A DNA stretch of 23,554 nucleotides from a virus, in IMG/VR virus record IMGVR_UViG_3300032607_001543, positions 1 through 23,554 of that record. One strand, written 5' to 3'. Under the pieces are notes generated by a model that was given only the letters and a program-made list of their open reading frames with translations, was not told the DNA's origin and did no database searches. Shown here in pieces: positions 14,565-21,566 of the stretch (positions are counted from its first letter, which is position 1; every line of letters starts with the position of its first letter). A program made the translations under genes and the position numbers.

Positions 14565-15422
14565 ATGCCATATATTCAATCGGATGATCCCCAAAAAAAT
14601 ACAGGCTTGCCAGGTATCAAAGATGTATATCATAGCGGTAATGTATTTGCGAATTTTGTGCCTATTGCTTTATGGCAAGACCCACAAGGTACTGAAGCTG
14701 CAATAATGAGTGAGATATTAAGTGTACATTTTGCTTCCAACAATGCTATTATTTCATTGGACGAGGAATCTGACCCTGAAAAAGTAACTGCTCAACAAGC
14801 AGTATTAGTCGCAGCAGGGGTTATTTCTCCAGAAGCACTAGCTAAAGGGGAATCACCAATCGTAGGGTCTGCAGATACTGCGCAAGGAGTAGCATCTACT
14901 GGCACGGTAACTACATCGACAGTGGATCTAACACAGTTGACATTCCCGGACAGCTATCAACTGAGCACTAATTATACACTGGGCAGTATGACCAAAGCGC
15001 CAGGGGTAGTTTATAGCCATCCTGTTACTGCCAGTGCAGGATTATCTATTGCAGAAGTAGTGGCTAATCTTCAATATCTAACGAAAAACTGTGTAGAACC
15101 AATAAAAGCACAGTATCCAAAAATGTTTATAACCAACAGCTTTAGACCATCTGGCATTGGTAGTTCCACCAGCCAGCATCCAAAAGGAATGGCATGTGAC
15201 ATGCAAATTGCAAATGCTGAAAAATCAGCTTATTTTCCTGTTGCAACATGGATACGTGATAATATAATATTTGATCAGCTGTTGTTAGAATATAAAACCA
15301 CCGGATCAGGTATGCCATGGATCCATATCAGTTTTAATTCTGCTGGGAATCGAGGCCAGGTGTTGACTTTTATGAATGATAAAAAGTATGCAGTGGGATT
15401 AGTGGACCTTGCAGCAACTTAA
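14565..15422 (+). CDS. Virion-associated peptidase, M15-like (tail or baseplate lysin candidate)
   Basis: A 285-residue protein in two parts. Residues 1-50 contain GLPGIKDVYHSGNVFANFVPIALWQ, resembling the start of baseplate spike or PAAR-like proteins. A Thr/Ser-rich linker follows (about 95-150). The C-terminal domain (about 155-285) carries SxHxxGxAxD as S203-Q-H205-P-K-G-M-A-C-D212. E242 lies in LLLEYK and H254 in PWIHISF. This is the zinc-ligand set (His, Asp, His) of M15-type D-Ala-D-Ala peptidases used by phages to cut peptidoglycan cross-links. The RBS AAGG lies 10 bases upstream. The likely role is local wall digestion at entry or release. No signal peptide is present. Confidence 0.75.
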   Translation: MPYIQSDDPQKNTGLPGIKDVYHSGNVFANFVPIALWQDPQGTEAAIMSEILSVHFASNNAIISLDEESDPEKVTAQQAVLVAAGVISPEALAKGESPIVGSADTAQGVASTGTVTTSTVDLTQLTFPDSYQLSTNYTLGSMTKAPGVVYSHPVTASAGLSIAEVVANLQYLTKNCVEPIKAQYPKMFITNSFRPSGIGSSTSQHPKGMACDMQIANAEKSAYFPVATWIRDNIIFDQLLLEYKTTGSGMPWIHISFNSAGNRGQVLTFMNDKKYAVGLVDLAAT

Positions 15423-15602
15423 ATTCTAATCATAGTAAAATGAATATTATGTCAGTTACTGGTAAATACGTTGTTCAGTAGAGGTAATTTACATAGTTTC
15501 TGATATAGTAAAAGCCTACTTGACCAGTTGACAGCTATCCTATGCTCTGTGGATTCCGTCATTTCTAATCGCATACTGTATAACACTAACTAGGGAACAT
15601 TT

Positions 15603-15758
15603 ATGAAACAAAATAAATTAGTAATCGAAATGTATAAAGCATGCCTGGAGCATGACCAACAGAAAATTAATTCTCTTCGCTTAAAAGAATTTGCAAAAAT
15701 ATTCAAACATCGCGCAGAAGGCAAACCATTTACTACCAAGTGGACTGTTCTTCAGTAG
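15603..15758 (+). CDS. Small basic phage protein
   Basis: A 51-residue protein, MKQNKLVIEMYKACLEHDQQ at its start and then a basic helix with FKHRAEGKPFT and WTVLQ at the end. The RBS AGGGAA (15592-15597) is well placed. I recall the pattern YKAC-EHD, KIFK-RAEGKPFT, W-V from small proteins in other T4-like phages; function unknown. Upstream, 15423-15602 (180 bases) holds no gene I can support. It includes a TTGACA at 15528 without a matching -10 box and a lone TATAAC at 15579. Confidence 0.6.
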   Translation: MKQNKLVIEMYKACLEHDQQKINSLRLKEFAKIFKHRAEGKPFTTKWTVLQ

Positions 15759-15777
15759 ATTACATATGGAATTTTAC

Positions 15778-15806
15778 TTGACAATATAGTTAAATTGTTG
15801 TATAAT
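15778..15806 (+). promoter_or_regulatory. Consensus sigma70 promoter for the outer-membrane protein gene
   Basis: TTGACA (15778-15783) and TATAAT (15801-15806) with a 17-base spacer match the full consensus. Initiation near 15813 gives a leader of about 40 bases with RBS AAAGGAAAA before the ATG at 15853. Confidence 0.87.
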
Positions 15807-15852
15807 TATTCTATAGCAATTGTATATTGTTACTTTAAAAGGAAAACTACAC

Positions 15853-16302
15853 ATGAAAAATATCTTAATAGCATCACTATTTGCTCTAACCACTGTATCT
15901 GTACATGCAACTGAAGTTGGTACCAATGTGGCTCGTGACTACTCGGGCGCGGATCGAAATGCATTTGGTATTACAGTAGGTAAGCAATTAGGTGTAATTA
16001 ATACCACACTTGGTCTGTCTCGTGAATATCGCGGCGCAAATGATTCGACTACGTTAAGTCTAATGGGTGGCTATAACGTTTTTAAGATTTTTGCAGTCAC
16101 ATTGTCAGTTGAAGCTGGTACTGCTTATGTGCGTAATCAATCAAGTGCTAGCGGTTATGCTTTAGTAGGCGGAGTGGGTGCACAACTGCCATTAACAAAA
16201 ACTGTTTCTCTCACAGCAGATATTACACGGCAATACGGACAATCGCGAATTAAAGACTCTAATGGTAATAATATTTCAGTTGGTATGAAATATAATTTCT
16301 AA
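15853..16302 (+). CDS. Outer-membrane beta-barrel-like protein with signal peptide
   Basis: A 149-residue protein. Residues 1-19 (MKNILIASLFALTTVSVHA) are a clear Sec signal peptide with cleavage after AHA-type VHA. The mature part has alternating polar/hydrophobic strands (FGITVGKQLG, TTLGLSREY, TTLSLMGGYNV, YALVGGVGAQL) and ends VGMKYNF with a C-terminal Phe, the recognition signal for BAM-assembled barrels. About eight strands fit. The frame extends upstream to a TTG at 15820, but the ATG is correct because of the RBS and signal peptide. It is driven by a perfect sigma70 promoter and closed by a strong terminator, so it is its own early-type unit just before cyoAB. A role in changing the host envelope or blocking superinfection is a guess. 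Confidence 0.8.
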   Translation: MKNILIASLFALTTVSVHATEVGTNVARDYSGADRNAFGITVGKQLGVINTTLGLSREYRGANDSTTLSLMGGYNVFKIFAVTLSVEAGTAYVRNQSSASGYALVGGVGAQLPLTKTVSLTADITRQYGQSRIKDSNGNNISVGMKYNF

Positions 16303-16315
16303 TAGATTCTACTCA

Positions 16316-16343
16316 AAGAAAAGCACCTTCGGGTGCTTTTCTT
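16316..16343 (+). terminator. Rho-independent terminator with UUCG loop
   Basis: AAGAAAAGCACC (16316-16327) and GGTGCTTTTCTT (16332-16343) form a perfect 12-bp stem closed by TTCG. T-rich bases in and after the right arm make it a strong terminator for the outer-membrane protein gene, and it could also work on the opposite strand. It separates that unit from cyoAB. Confidence 0.92.
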
Positions 16344-16380
16344 GTTTATACTAATTATATACTGCAAGAAATAATTTAAC

Positions 16381-16388
16381 GATAAATA
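16381..16388 (+). promoter_or_regulatory. Late-type promoter box upstream of cyoA
   Basis: GATAAATA at 16381-16388 matches the T4 late box in seven of eight positions and is identical to the box before the tailspike. It lies between the terminator and the cyoA ATG (16427), giving a leader of about 30 bases with RBS GAGG at 16415-16418. No sigma70 pair with good spacing is visible in the gap. Confidence 0.55.
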
Positions 16389-16426
16389 TCCAGTAAGAAT
16401 ATATTACAATTATTGAGGCATTAATT

Positions 16427-17362
16427 ATGTTAAAGAAGTATCGACAAACATGCATGTCTAATCTTTATAAGAAGATAAAATATGTATGTTTGTTACCAAT
16501 GCTGCTATTAGCTGCATGCAACACTGTAGTATTAAACTCGTCTGGTTATATTGCACAACAACAAGGCGATTTAATTATTATTGCAACAGTACTAATGCTA
16601 ATTATAGTAGTACCCGTCATTACATTAATATGTGTATTCGCATGGCGATATCGAAAAAGTAATATTTCAGCAGACTATCAACCAACATGGCACCACTCCA
16701 CTAAATTAGAATTAGTTATTTGGCTTGCTCCGCTGTGCATTATTATCATACTTGGTATTATTACTTGGATCACAACCCATCGGCTTGATCCGTATCGTCC
16801 GTTAGACCATATTAACAAAACTATTGCAGTAACTAAAAATATGGCACCTGTTGAAATTGAAGTAGTAGCACTAGATTGGAAGTGGTTATTCATTTACCCG
16901 AAGCTGGGGGTAGCTACAGTTAATCAAGTAGTAGTACCAGTTGATACACCAATTCATTTTAAGATTACATCCAGTACTGTGATGAATAGTTTCTATGTTC
17001 CTGCATTGGCTGGACAAATATATGCAATGCCGGGCATGCAAACCACATTGAATGCTGTTATTAATCAGTCGGGTATATATAACGGATTTTCCTCTAATTA
17101 TAGCGGTGCAGGATTTTCAAACATGCGCTTTAAATTTTATGGAATTAGTCAAGTGGAATATGAAAAGTGGATATCTGCAACTAAAAGAAATACTAAAATA
17201 CTGGATCAAAAAGAATATCTTAAATTAGTAGTGCCCAGTCAAAAAGATCCTGTGCAATTTTACGGTACTACTGATCCTATGCTTTATTTTAAGATTTTAA
17301 ATAAATGTGTTGCATTAGATTCTGTGTGTGAGCACAGTATGCATCATACAGTTTCTCATTAA
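16427..17362 (+). CDS. cyoA: Cytochrome bo3 ubiquinol oxidase subunit II
   Basis: A 311-residue subunit II of the proton-pumping quinol oxidase that reduces oxygen to water in the inner membrane. It has a lipoprotein signal ending LLAA-C31, two transmembrane helices (about 48-73 and 95-116) and a periplasmic cupredoxin-like domain (about 140-290). That domain carries DWKW (150-153), VMNSFYVP (185-192), GQIYAMPGMQT and NYSGAGFSNM (224-233). These match E. coli CyoA closely (DWKWFFIYP, VMNSFFIP, SYSGPGFSGM). The cysteines and histidine of a CuA centre are absent, as expected for a quinol rather than cytochrome c oxidase. The tail is His-rich (EHSMHHTVSH), as in E. coli. cyoB starts 15 bases later. 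It lies within a phage genome behind a late-type box, with base composition like its neighbours. Family call certain. Confidence 0.96.
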   Translation: MLKKYRQTCMSNLYKKIKYVCLLPMLLLAACNTVVLNSSGYIAQQQGDLIIIATVLMLIIVVPVITLICVFAWRYRKSNISADYQPTWHHSTKLELVIWLAPLCIIIILGIITWITTHRLDPYRPLDHINKTIAVTKNMAPVEIEVVALDWKWLFIYPKLGVATVNQVVVPVDTPIHFKITSSTVMNSFYVPALAGQIYAMPGMQTTLNAVINQSGIYNGFSSNYSGAGFSNMRFKFYGISQVEYEKWISATKRNTKILDQKEYLKLVVPSQKDPVQFYGTTDPMLYFKILNKCVALDSVCEHSMHHTVSH

Positions 17363-17377
17363 TTATTCGGAGATATA

Positions 17378-19378
17378 ATGTTAGAAAATATTGATATTGT
17401 TAAATTATTATTTGGACGATTAACATTGTCTGCTATTCCTTACAATGAACCAATTGTTGTGGGAACATTCATCGGTGCAAGTATTATTGGAATGGCAGTG
17501 CTAGTGTGGATTACCTATTGTAAATTCTGGGGTATTCTTTGGCGTGACTGGATTACCACAGTTGATCATAAACGCATAGGTATTATGTATATCATACTAG
17601 GTATTATAATGCTCATTCGTGGATTTACGGATGTACTACTCATGAGAGCTCAACAAGTGCTATCATTCGGAGATTCACAAGGATTTTTACCACCCCATCA
17701 CTATGATCAAATCTTTACAGCACATGGTGTAATTATGATTTTCTTTGTAGCAATGCCGTTTGTAACTGGACTTATGAATTATGTGATTCCGCTGCAACTG
17801 GGATCACGTGATGTATCATTTCCATTTTTGAATAATATTAGTTTTTGGCTCACTGCTTTTGGATCCATTCTTATTACCCTGTCGTTATTCATTGGAGAAT
17901 TTGCCAAAACAGGATGGTTGGCATATCCACCACTATCAGGAATAATGGCCAGCCCCGATGTTGGAGTAGACTATTATATATGGGCATTACAAATTGCCGG
18001 AGTAGGAACTTTATTGTCTGGAATTAACTTAGTAGCTACTATTATTAAGACTCGTGCTCCGGGCATGACCATGATGAGGATGCCTATTTTTGTTTGGACA
18101 TCATTATGTGCAAACATTTTGATTATTGCGGCATTTCCAGTACTAACTGCAGTACTAGGCATGCTAAGTCTTGACAGATTAGCAGGTACACATTTCTTTA
18201 CTGGAGAACTTGGCGGCGACGCAATGATGTACGTAAACTTAATTTGGATATGGGGGCATCCCGAAGTATATATTTTAATTTTGCCAGCATTTGGTATATA
18301 TTCAGAAATAGTAAGTACCTTCAGCGAAAAAAGATTGTTTGGCTACACCAGCATGGTATATGCTACAGTTGCTATTACACTGTTAGCTTATATGGTATGG
18401 TTGCATCATTTCTTTACCATGGGTGCAGGTGCCAGCGTAAACGCATTCTTTGGTATTACTACCATGATTATTAGTATTCCCACTGGTGCGAAAATATTCA
18501 ACTGGTTATTCACAATGTACAAAGGACGTATTCGATTTGAAGTTCCCATGTTGTGGACTATGGGATTTATGATCACATTTGTAATTGGTGGAATGACTGG
18601 AGTGCTAATGGCAGTACCGGCGGCGGATTTTGTACTGCATAATAGTTTATTCTTAGTTGCACACTTTCATAATGTAATTATCGGTGGTGTAGTTTTTGGC
18701 AGTTTTGCAGGCATCAACTATTGGTTTCCAAAAGCATTTGGTTATTCGTTAGATGCATTTTGGGGTAAAATGAGTTTCTGGTTCTGGACCACTGGATTTG
18801 TATTAGCATTTGCCCCGTTATACGTATTGGGTCTAATGGGAGTAACGCGACGGATGAGCCATTTTGATGATCCGTCATTGCGAATATGGTTTATTATTGC
18901 AGCTATTGGAGCAGTGTTGGTACTGGTAGGAATTATTAGCTTCGGAGTGCAGTTAGTGGTCAGCTATAAACGCAGAGCCAAACTAACAGATACATCAGGT
19001 GATCCGTGGAACGGTAGAACATTGGAGTGGTCAACATCCAGTCCGCCGCCATCTTATAACTTTGCATTTACACCGCGAGTACACGAAATTGATGCATGGC
19101 ATGACATGAAAAGTAATGATTACATTCGACCTACAACGGGATTCCGAGACATACATATGCCGCGTAACACTGCTGCAGGATTTATAATCTCTGCTATAAG
19201 TGCAGTATTAGGATTTGCAATTATTTGGAATATGTGGTTGTTGGCAATTTTAGGGTTGGCTGCAGTAGTGGCAGCAATTGTCTACCATACTTTTAATTTC
19301 AATAGGGATTATTATGTGCCGGCTACAGAAGTAACTGCAATTGAAGATATTCGAACTAACGCAATGTCAAAAACATAA
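17378..19378 (+). CDS. cyoB: Cytochrome bo3 ubiquinol oxidase subunit I
   Basis: A 666-residue heme-copper oxidase subunit I, close to the 663 residues of E. coli CyoB and similar along its whole length. Visible catalytic residues, ten positions beyond E. coli numbering, are: low-spin heme ligands H116 and H431; high-spin heme ligand H429; CuB ligands H294, H343 and H344; the cross-linked Tyr Y298. Proton D-channel residues N134, D145, N152 and E296 and the K-channel residue K372 are present. The quinone-site set is R81, D85, H108 and Q111. Nothing needed for catalysis is missing, so an active, proton-pumping core is expected if the host supplies heme O (CyoE) and subunits III and IV. No cyoC, cyoD or cyoE follows; a terminator does. 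RBS CGGAGA lies nine bases before the ATG. Family call certain. Confidence 0.97.
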   Translation: MLENIDIVKLLFGRLTLSAIPYNEPIVVGTFIGASIIGMAVLVWITYCKFWGILWRDWITTVDHKRIGIMYIILGIIMLIRGFTDVLLMRAQQVLSFGDSQGFLPPHHYDQIFTAHGVIMIFFVAMPFVTGLMNYVIPLQLGSRDVSFPFLNNISFWLTAFGSILITLSLFIGEFAKTGWLAYPPLSGIMASPDVGVDYYIWALQIAGVGTLLSGINLVATIIKTRAPGMTMMRMPIFVWTSLCANILIIAAFPVLTAVLGMLSLDRLAGTHFFTGELGGDAMMYVNLIWIWGHPEVYILILPAFGIYSEIVSTFSEKRLFGYTSMVYATVAITLLAYMVWLHHFFTMGAGASVNAFFGITTMIISIPTGAKIFNWLFTMYKGRIRFEVPMLWTMGFMITFVIGGMTGVLMAVPAADFVLHNSLFLVAHFHNVIIGGVVFGSFAGINYWFPKAFGYSLDAFWGKMSFWFWTTGFVLAFAPLYVLGLMGVTRRMSHFDDPSLRIWFIIAAIGAVLVLVGIISFGVQLVVSYKRRAKLTDTSGDPWNGRTLEWSTSSPPPSYNFAFTPRVHEIDAWHDMKSNDYIRPTTGFRDIHMPRNTAAGFIISAISAVLGFAIIWNMWLLAILGLAAVVAAIVYHTFNFNRDYYVPATEVTAIEDIRTNAMSKT

Positions 19379-19404
19379 TTATACTGTGAAATAACTTGCA
19401 ATAT

Positions 19405-19432
19405 GAAAAGCGCTCATGAGCGCTTTTCTTTT
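19405..19432 (+). terminator. Rho-independent terminator of cyoAB
   Basis: GAAAAGCGCT (19405-19414) and AGCGCTTTTC (19419-19428) pair perfectly over 10 bp around a CATG loop and are followed by TTTT. It ends the cyoAB unit 26 bases after the cyoB stop. Its outer arm sequence GAAAAGC/GCTTTTC is shared with the terminator at 16316-16343. Confidence 0.9.
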
Positions 19433-19446
19433 GACTAAAATACTGA

Positions 19447-19475
19447 TTGCTATATTCTGAAAAATATGCTATAAT
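19447..19475 (+). promoter_or_regulatory. Sigma70-type promoter
   Basis: TTGCTA (19447-19452) and TATAAT (19470-19475) are separated by 17 bases; the -10 is perfect and the -35 matches four of six. Initiation near 19482 would give a leader of about 23 bases before the ATG at 19505. Confidence 0.65.
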
Positions 19476-19504
19476 AGTGCATACTAAACTAATTGCGAAC
19501 TATA

Positions 19505-19681
19505 ATGAAAATACGATTCTATCATATGTGGATATATCGATTATATTTTTGGATATGGACTCCTATTCTGCGCAGCCGGCCTATGATGCTAAAGGGAATG
19601 ATCGAGTATCAAATTGAATGGCTTAACAGACGTGAAGATGAAGTTAAACAAGCTAGATCCAAATTTAAGGTGATTAAATGA
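19505..19681 (+). CDS. Small aromatic-rich, probably membrane-associated protein
   Basis: A 58-residue basic protein. Residues about 4-23 are rich in Trp, Tyr, Phe and Ile (FYHMWIYRLYFWIWTPIL) and could insert in or lie on a membrane. The rest is a charged helix (IEYQIEWLNRREDEVKQARS). The frame is open a little further upstream to a TTG at 19493, but the ATG at 19505 fits the predicted leader from the promoter at 19447. No clear SD is seen. It overlaps the next gene by ATGA. Function unknown; the overlap and promoter support expression. Confidence 0.6.
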   Translation: MKIRFYHMWIYRLYFWIWTPILRSRPMMLKGMIEYQIEWLNRREDEVKQARSKFKVIK

Positions 19682-20064
19682 CAATGCATCTCGCAGTAGG
19701 GCTAACTACGACAGGTAAGAAAAAAGGCAAGATCAAGTGGGCTAGTGCAGAGCACAAACGACAGGCAGAGCAATTAAACAAAGATTGGAATGATATCAAA
19801 CAGAAGCACGGCGCACCCGCTGATATTAGTAAAAAAATCAGTGTACTGAAAGCTAAAACATATGTAGCACCAAAGGTTATGCGCCGCACTGACGACGACG
19901 TTAAAATTAACAGTTTGAATTCAAGTTGGGACCCTTGTTTGAAAGCACCCAATAAAATTTACTCGGGGACGAAAATGATTGGTATTGCTCAGATGGCGAA
20001 ATCCAACGCTGTTCCTGTATTCAATAATGATGCTGTAATTGACATTGCTAGAATGCGTCGGTGA
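19678..20064 (+). CDS. Conserved phage protein of unknown function
   Basis: A 128-residue basic protein. It has an N-terminal MHLAVGLTTTGKKKGKIKWAS motif followed by a charged helix (KRQAEQLNKDWNDIKQKH). The C-terminal half contains YSGTKMIGIAQMAKSN and ends VIDIARMRR. I recall both ends (AVGLTTTGKKKGK and Y-G-K-GI-TM-KSNAVPVF) as a recurrent conserved protein in T4-like aquatic phages, without a known function. The lysine-rich N-terminus suggests nucleic-acid contact but this is weak. It is coupled to the previous small gene by ATGA. Confidence 0.7.
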   Translation: MTMHLAVGLTTTGKKKGKIKWASAEHKRQAEQLNKDWNDIKQKHGAPADISKKISVLKAKTYVAPKVMRRTDDDVKINSLNSSWDPCLKAPNKIYSGTKMIGIAQMAKSNAVPVFNNDAVIDIARMRR

Positions 20065-20081
20065 TACCCAGTACCTGTAGC

Positions 20082-20111
20082 TATAATACCCCATTTACTT
20101 TTAACTAAATA
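20082..20111 (+). promoter_or_regulatory. Weak promoter candidates before the large membrane protein gene
   Basis: A perfect TATAAT (20082-20087) lacks a recognisable -35, and a late-like CTAAATA (20105-20111) lies only five bases before the ATG at 20117. Either could serve; neither is convincing alone. No clear RBS precedes the gene. Confidence 0.3.
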
Positions 20112-20116
20112 TTTTA

Positions 20117-21565
20117 ATGAAAACAACTTTAAACGAAAAAATAATCGCCTATCTTGCATTGTTAAGCGGATTAACAATTTCAGCTGTTGCAATATATTAT
20201 TCAGTGTCAGGATTAGTGGCAATATTCGCGGCTGCTACTATTCCCATCATAGTTATGGGTGTAACTCTCGAATTGAGCAAAATTGTGGCATCAGTATGGC
20301 TTAAACAAAATTGGAAGACTGCACCCAAACTAATTAAACTATACCTGTGTATTGCAGTTGCATTATTAATGTTGATTACCTCCATGGGTATTTTTGGATT
20401 CCTTAGTAAAAGTCATTTGGATCAAAATATGCCTACTGCGGAAGCAAGCGCACAGATTGCACTGCTAGATGAAAAGATTCTTACTGAAAAAAATAATATT
20501 GATGCTACTCAAAAAGTTATTTCTCAAATGGATAATGCAGTTGACCAAATCATCGGACGCTCAAATGATGAACGTGGCGCATCACGCTCAGTTGCACTTC
20601 GACGTAATCAGCAAAAAGAACGTGCGATACTAACCAGTAGCATTGCACAATCGCAAAAAATAATTGCAGCATTAAATCAGGAAAAAGCTCCTATCTCTGT
20701 TACGCTACGGCAAGTAGAAGCTGAAGTTGGACCAATCAAGTATATTGCTGCATTCTTTTATGGCGCAACTGATACTGCTATTTTAGAAAAAGCAGTAACA
20801 TGGGTAATTATACTAATCATTGTTGTATTTGACCCACTTGCACTTATTCTACTAATCGCCAGCCAAGTGAGTTTTCAGCAATTCAGAGAACGAAAAATAA
20901 TCGAAGAGGAGCATGCTCGTATTATTCCAGTAGTATTACCAGTCGAACATGCCGTAGTAGAAAGTGAAGTATATGAATCTGAAGCAATTGATAACTCAGT
21001 AGTATCTGATGCAGTGTTTGAACATTCTGCAGTTAAGGAACCTGAATCAATAAATCCAGAACATGTTCAGGATACCAAGTACGATTATGATGACGAATTA
21101 ACCATTCAGCAGTTTGATCAAATTCGAAGTGTAGTTGCTACTGAAAATGAATTCTTTGCTCAAAATGATGCTATTTCATTGTTTGAAGAAGTGTTGCCAG
21201 TCAACCATGCAGAGACTGCAGGGAAGACGCCAAAATACGAAGAAATGATAGAAACTTTTAGCCGATATGATACAGCACCTGCGCCTGTTGTTAGACGCGC
21301 AGAGAGTTTGTTAATGAAGACCAAAGTATTTCCTCGCCCTGAATTAGTGCTATCAACTGAGTATATTCAAAATGAAGAACAGCAAGAAAGCAGCAAGTGG
21401 ACCGATACTACTACCAAATCTATTTCCCATGAGGAATACATGAATATCAGTCAGGACAAGCTGGAAGACTATATTATCGAAGTAGTAAAGCAAGTAAGAT
21501 CAGGACAACTACAAATGAGTGAAGTGCCTGATATATTGCTTGCCGAAATTAAGACACGGATTTGA
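20117..21565 (+). CDS. Multi-span membrane protein with a long coiled coil and acidic tail
   Basis: A 482-residue protein. Two adjacent N-terminal hydrophobic spans (about 9-29 and 31-51) are followed by a third (about 74-97). A charged helical region (about 105-210) contains DEKILTEKNNIDATQKVISQ and SVALRRNQQKERAILTSSIA. A fourth span lies at about 225-255, with the motif VFDPLALILLIAS. The remaining 220 residues are an acidic, probably disordered cytoplasmic tail with a final helix. I recall the N-terminal half (NEKI-AYLAL-SGLTISA, TSMGIFGFLSK, EAEVGPIKYIA) as a conserved membrane protein of marine T4-like phages of unknown role. Possibilities include host membrane remodelling or superinfection immunity. 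The stop is one base before the next ATG. Confidence 0.7.
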   Translation: MKTTLNEKIIAYLALLSGLTISAVAIYYSVSGLVAIFAAATIPIIVMGVTLELSKIVASVWLKQNWKTAPKLIKLYLCIAVALLMLITSMGIFGFLSKSHLDQNMPTAEASAQIALLDEKILTEKNNIDATQKVISQMDNAVDQIIGRSNDERGASRSVALRRNQQKERAILTSSIAQSQKIIAALNQEKAPISVTLRQVEAEVGPIKYIAAFFYGATDTAILEKAVTWVIILIIVVFDPLALILLIASQVSFQQFRERKIIEEEHARIIPVVLPVEHAVVESEVYESEAIDNSVVSDAVFEHSAVKEPESINPEHVQDTKYDYDDELTIQQFDQIRSVVATENEFFAQNDAISLFEEVLPVNHAETAGKTPKYEEMIETFSRYDTAPAPVVRRAESLLMKTKVFPRPELVLSTEYIQNEEQQESSKWTDTTTKSISHEEYMNISQDKLEDYIIEVVKQVRSGQLQMSEVPDILLAEIKTRI

Positions 21566-21566
21566 T

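Noticed and set aside
15423-15602. Possible tRNA or small gene in the gap after the peptidase
   Set aside because: No T-loop-like GGTTCRA sequence or cloverleaf was seen. A 13-codon frame starting near 15440 has no RBS. TTGACA at 15528 has no -10 box at the right distance.
15820-15852. Upstream TTG start for the outer-membrane protein
   Set aside because: It would add 11 residues before a clear signal peptide and has no RBS; the ATG at 15853 follows AAAGGAAAA.
16427-17362. CyoA as a cytochrome c oxidase subunit II
   Set aside because: The CuA ligands are absent and the corresponding segment NYSGAGFSNM matches the quinol-oxidase form.
16427-19378. cyoAB as evidence that the window is bacterial chromosome or a prophage boundary
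   Set aside because: Typical phage genes lie on both sides on the same strand, the composition is continuous, no integrase or attachment site is visible, and cyoC, cyoD and cyoE do not follow as in a bacterial operon. An assembly artefact can only be excluded with reads.
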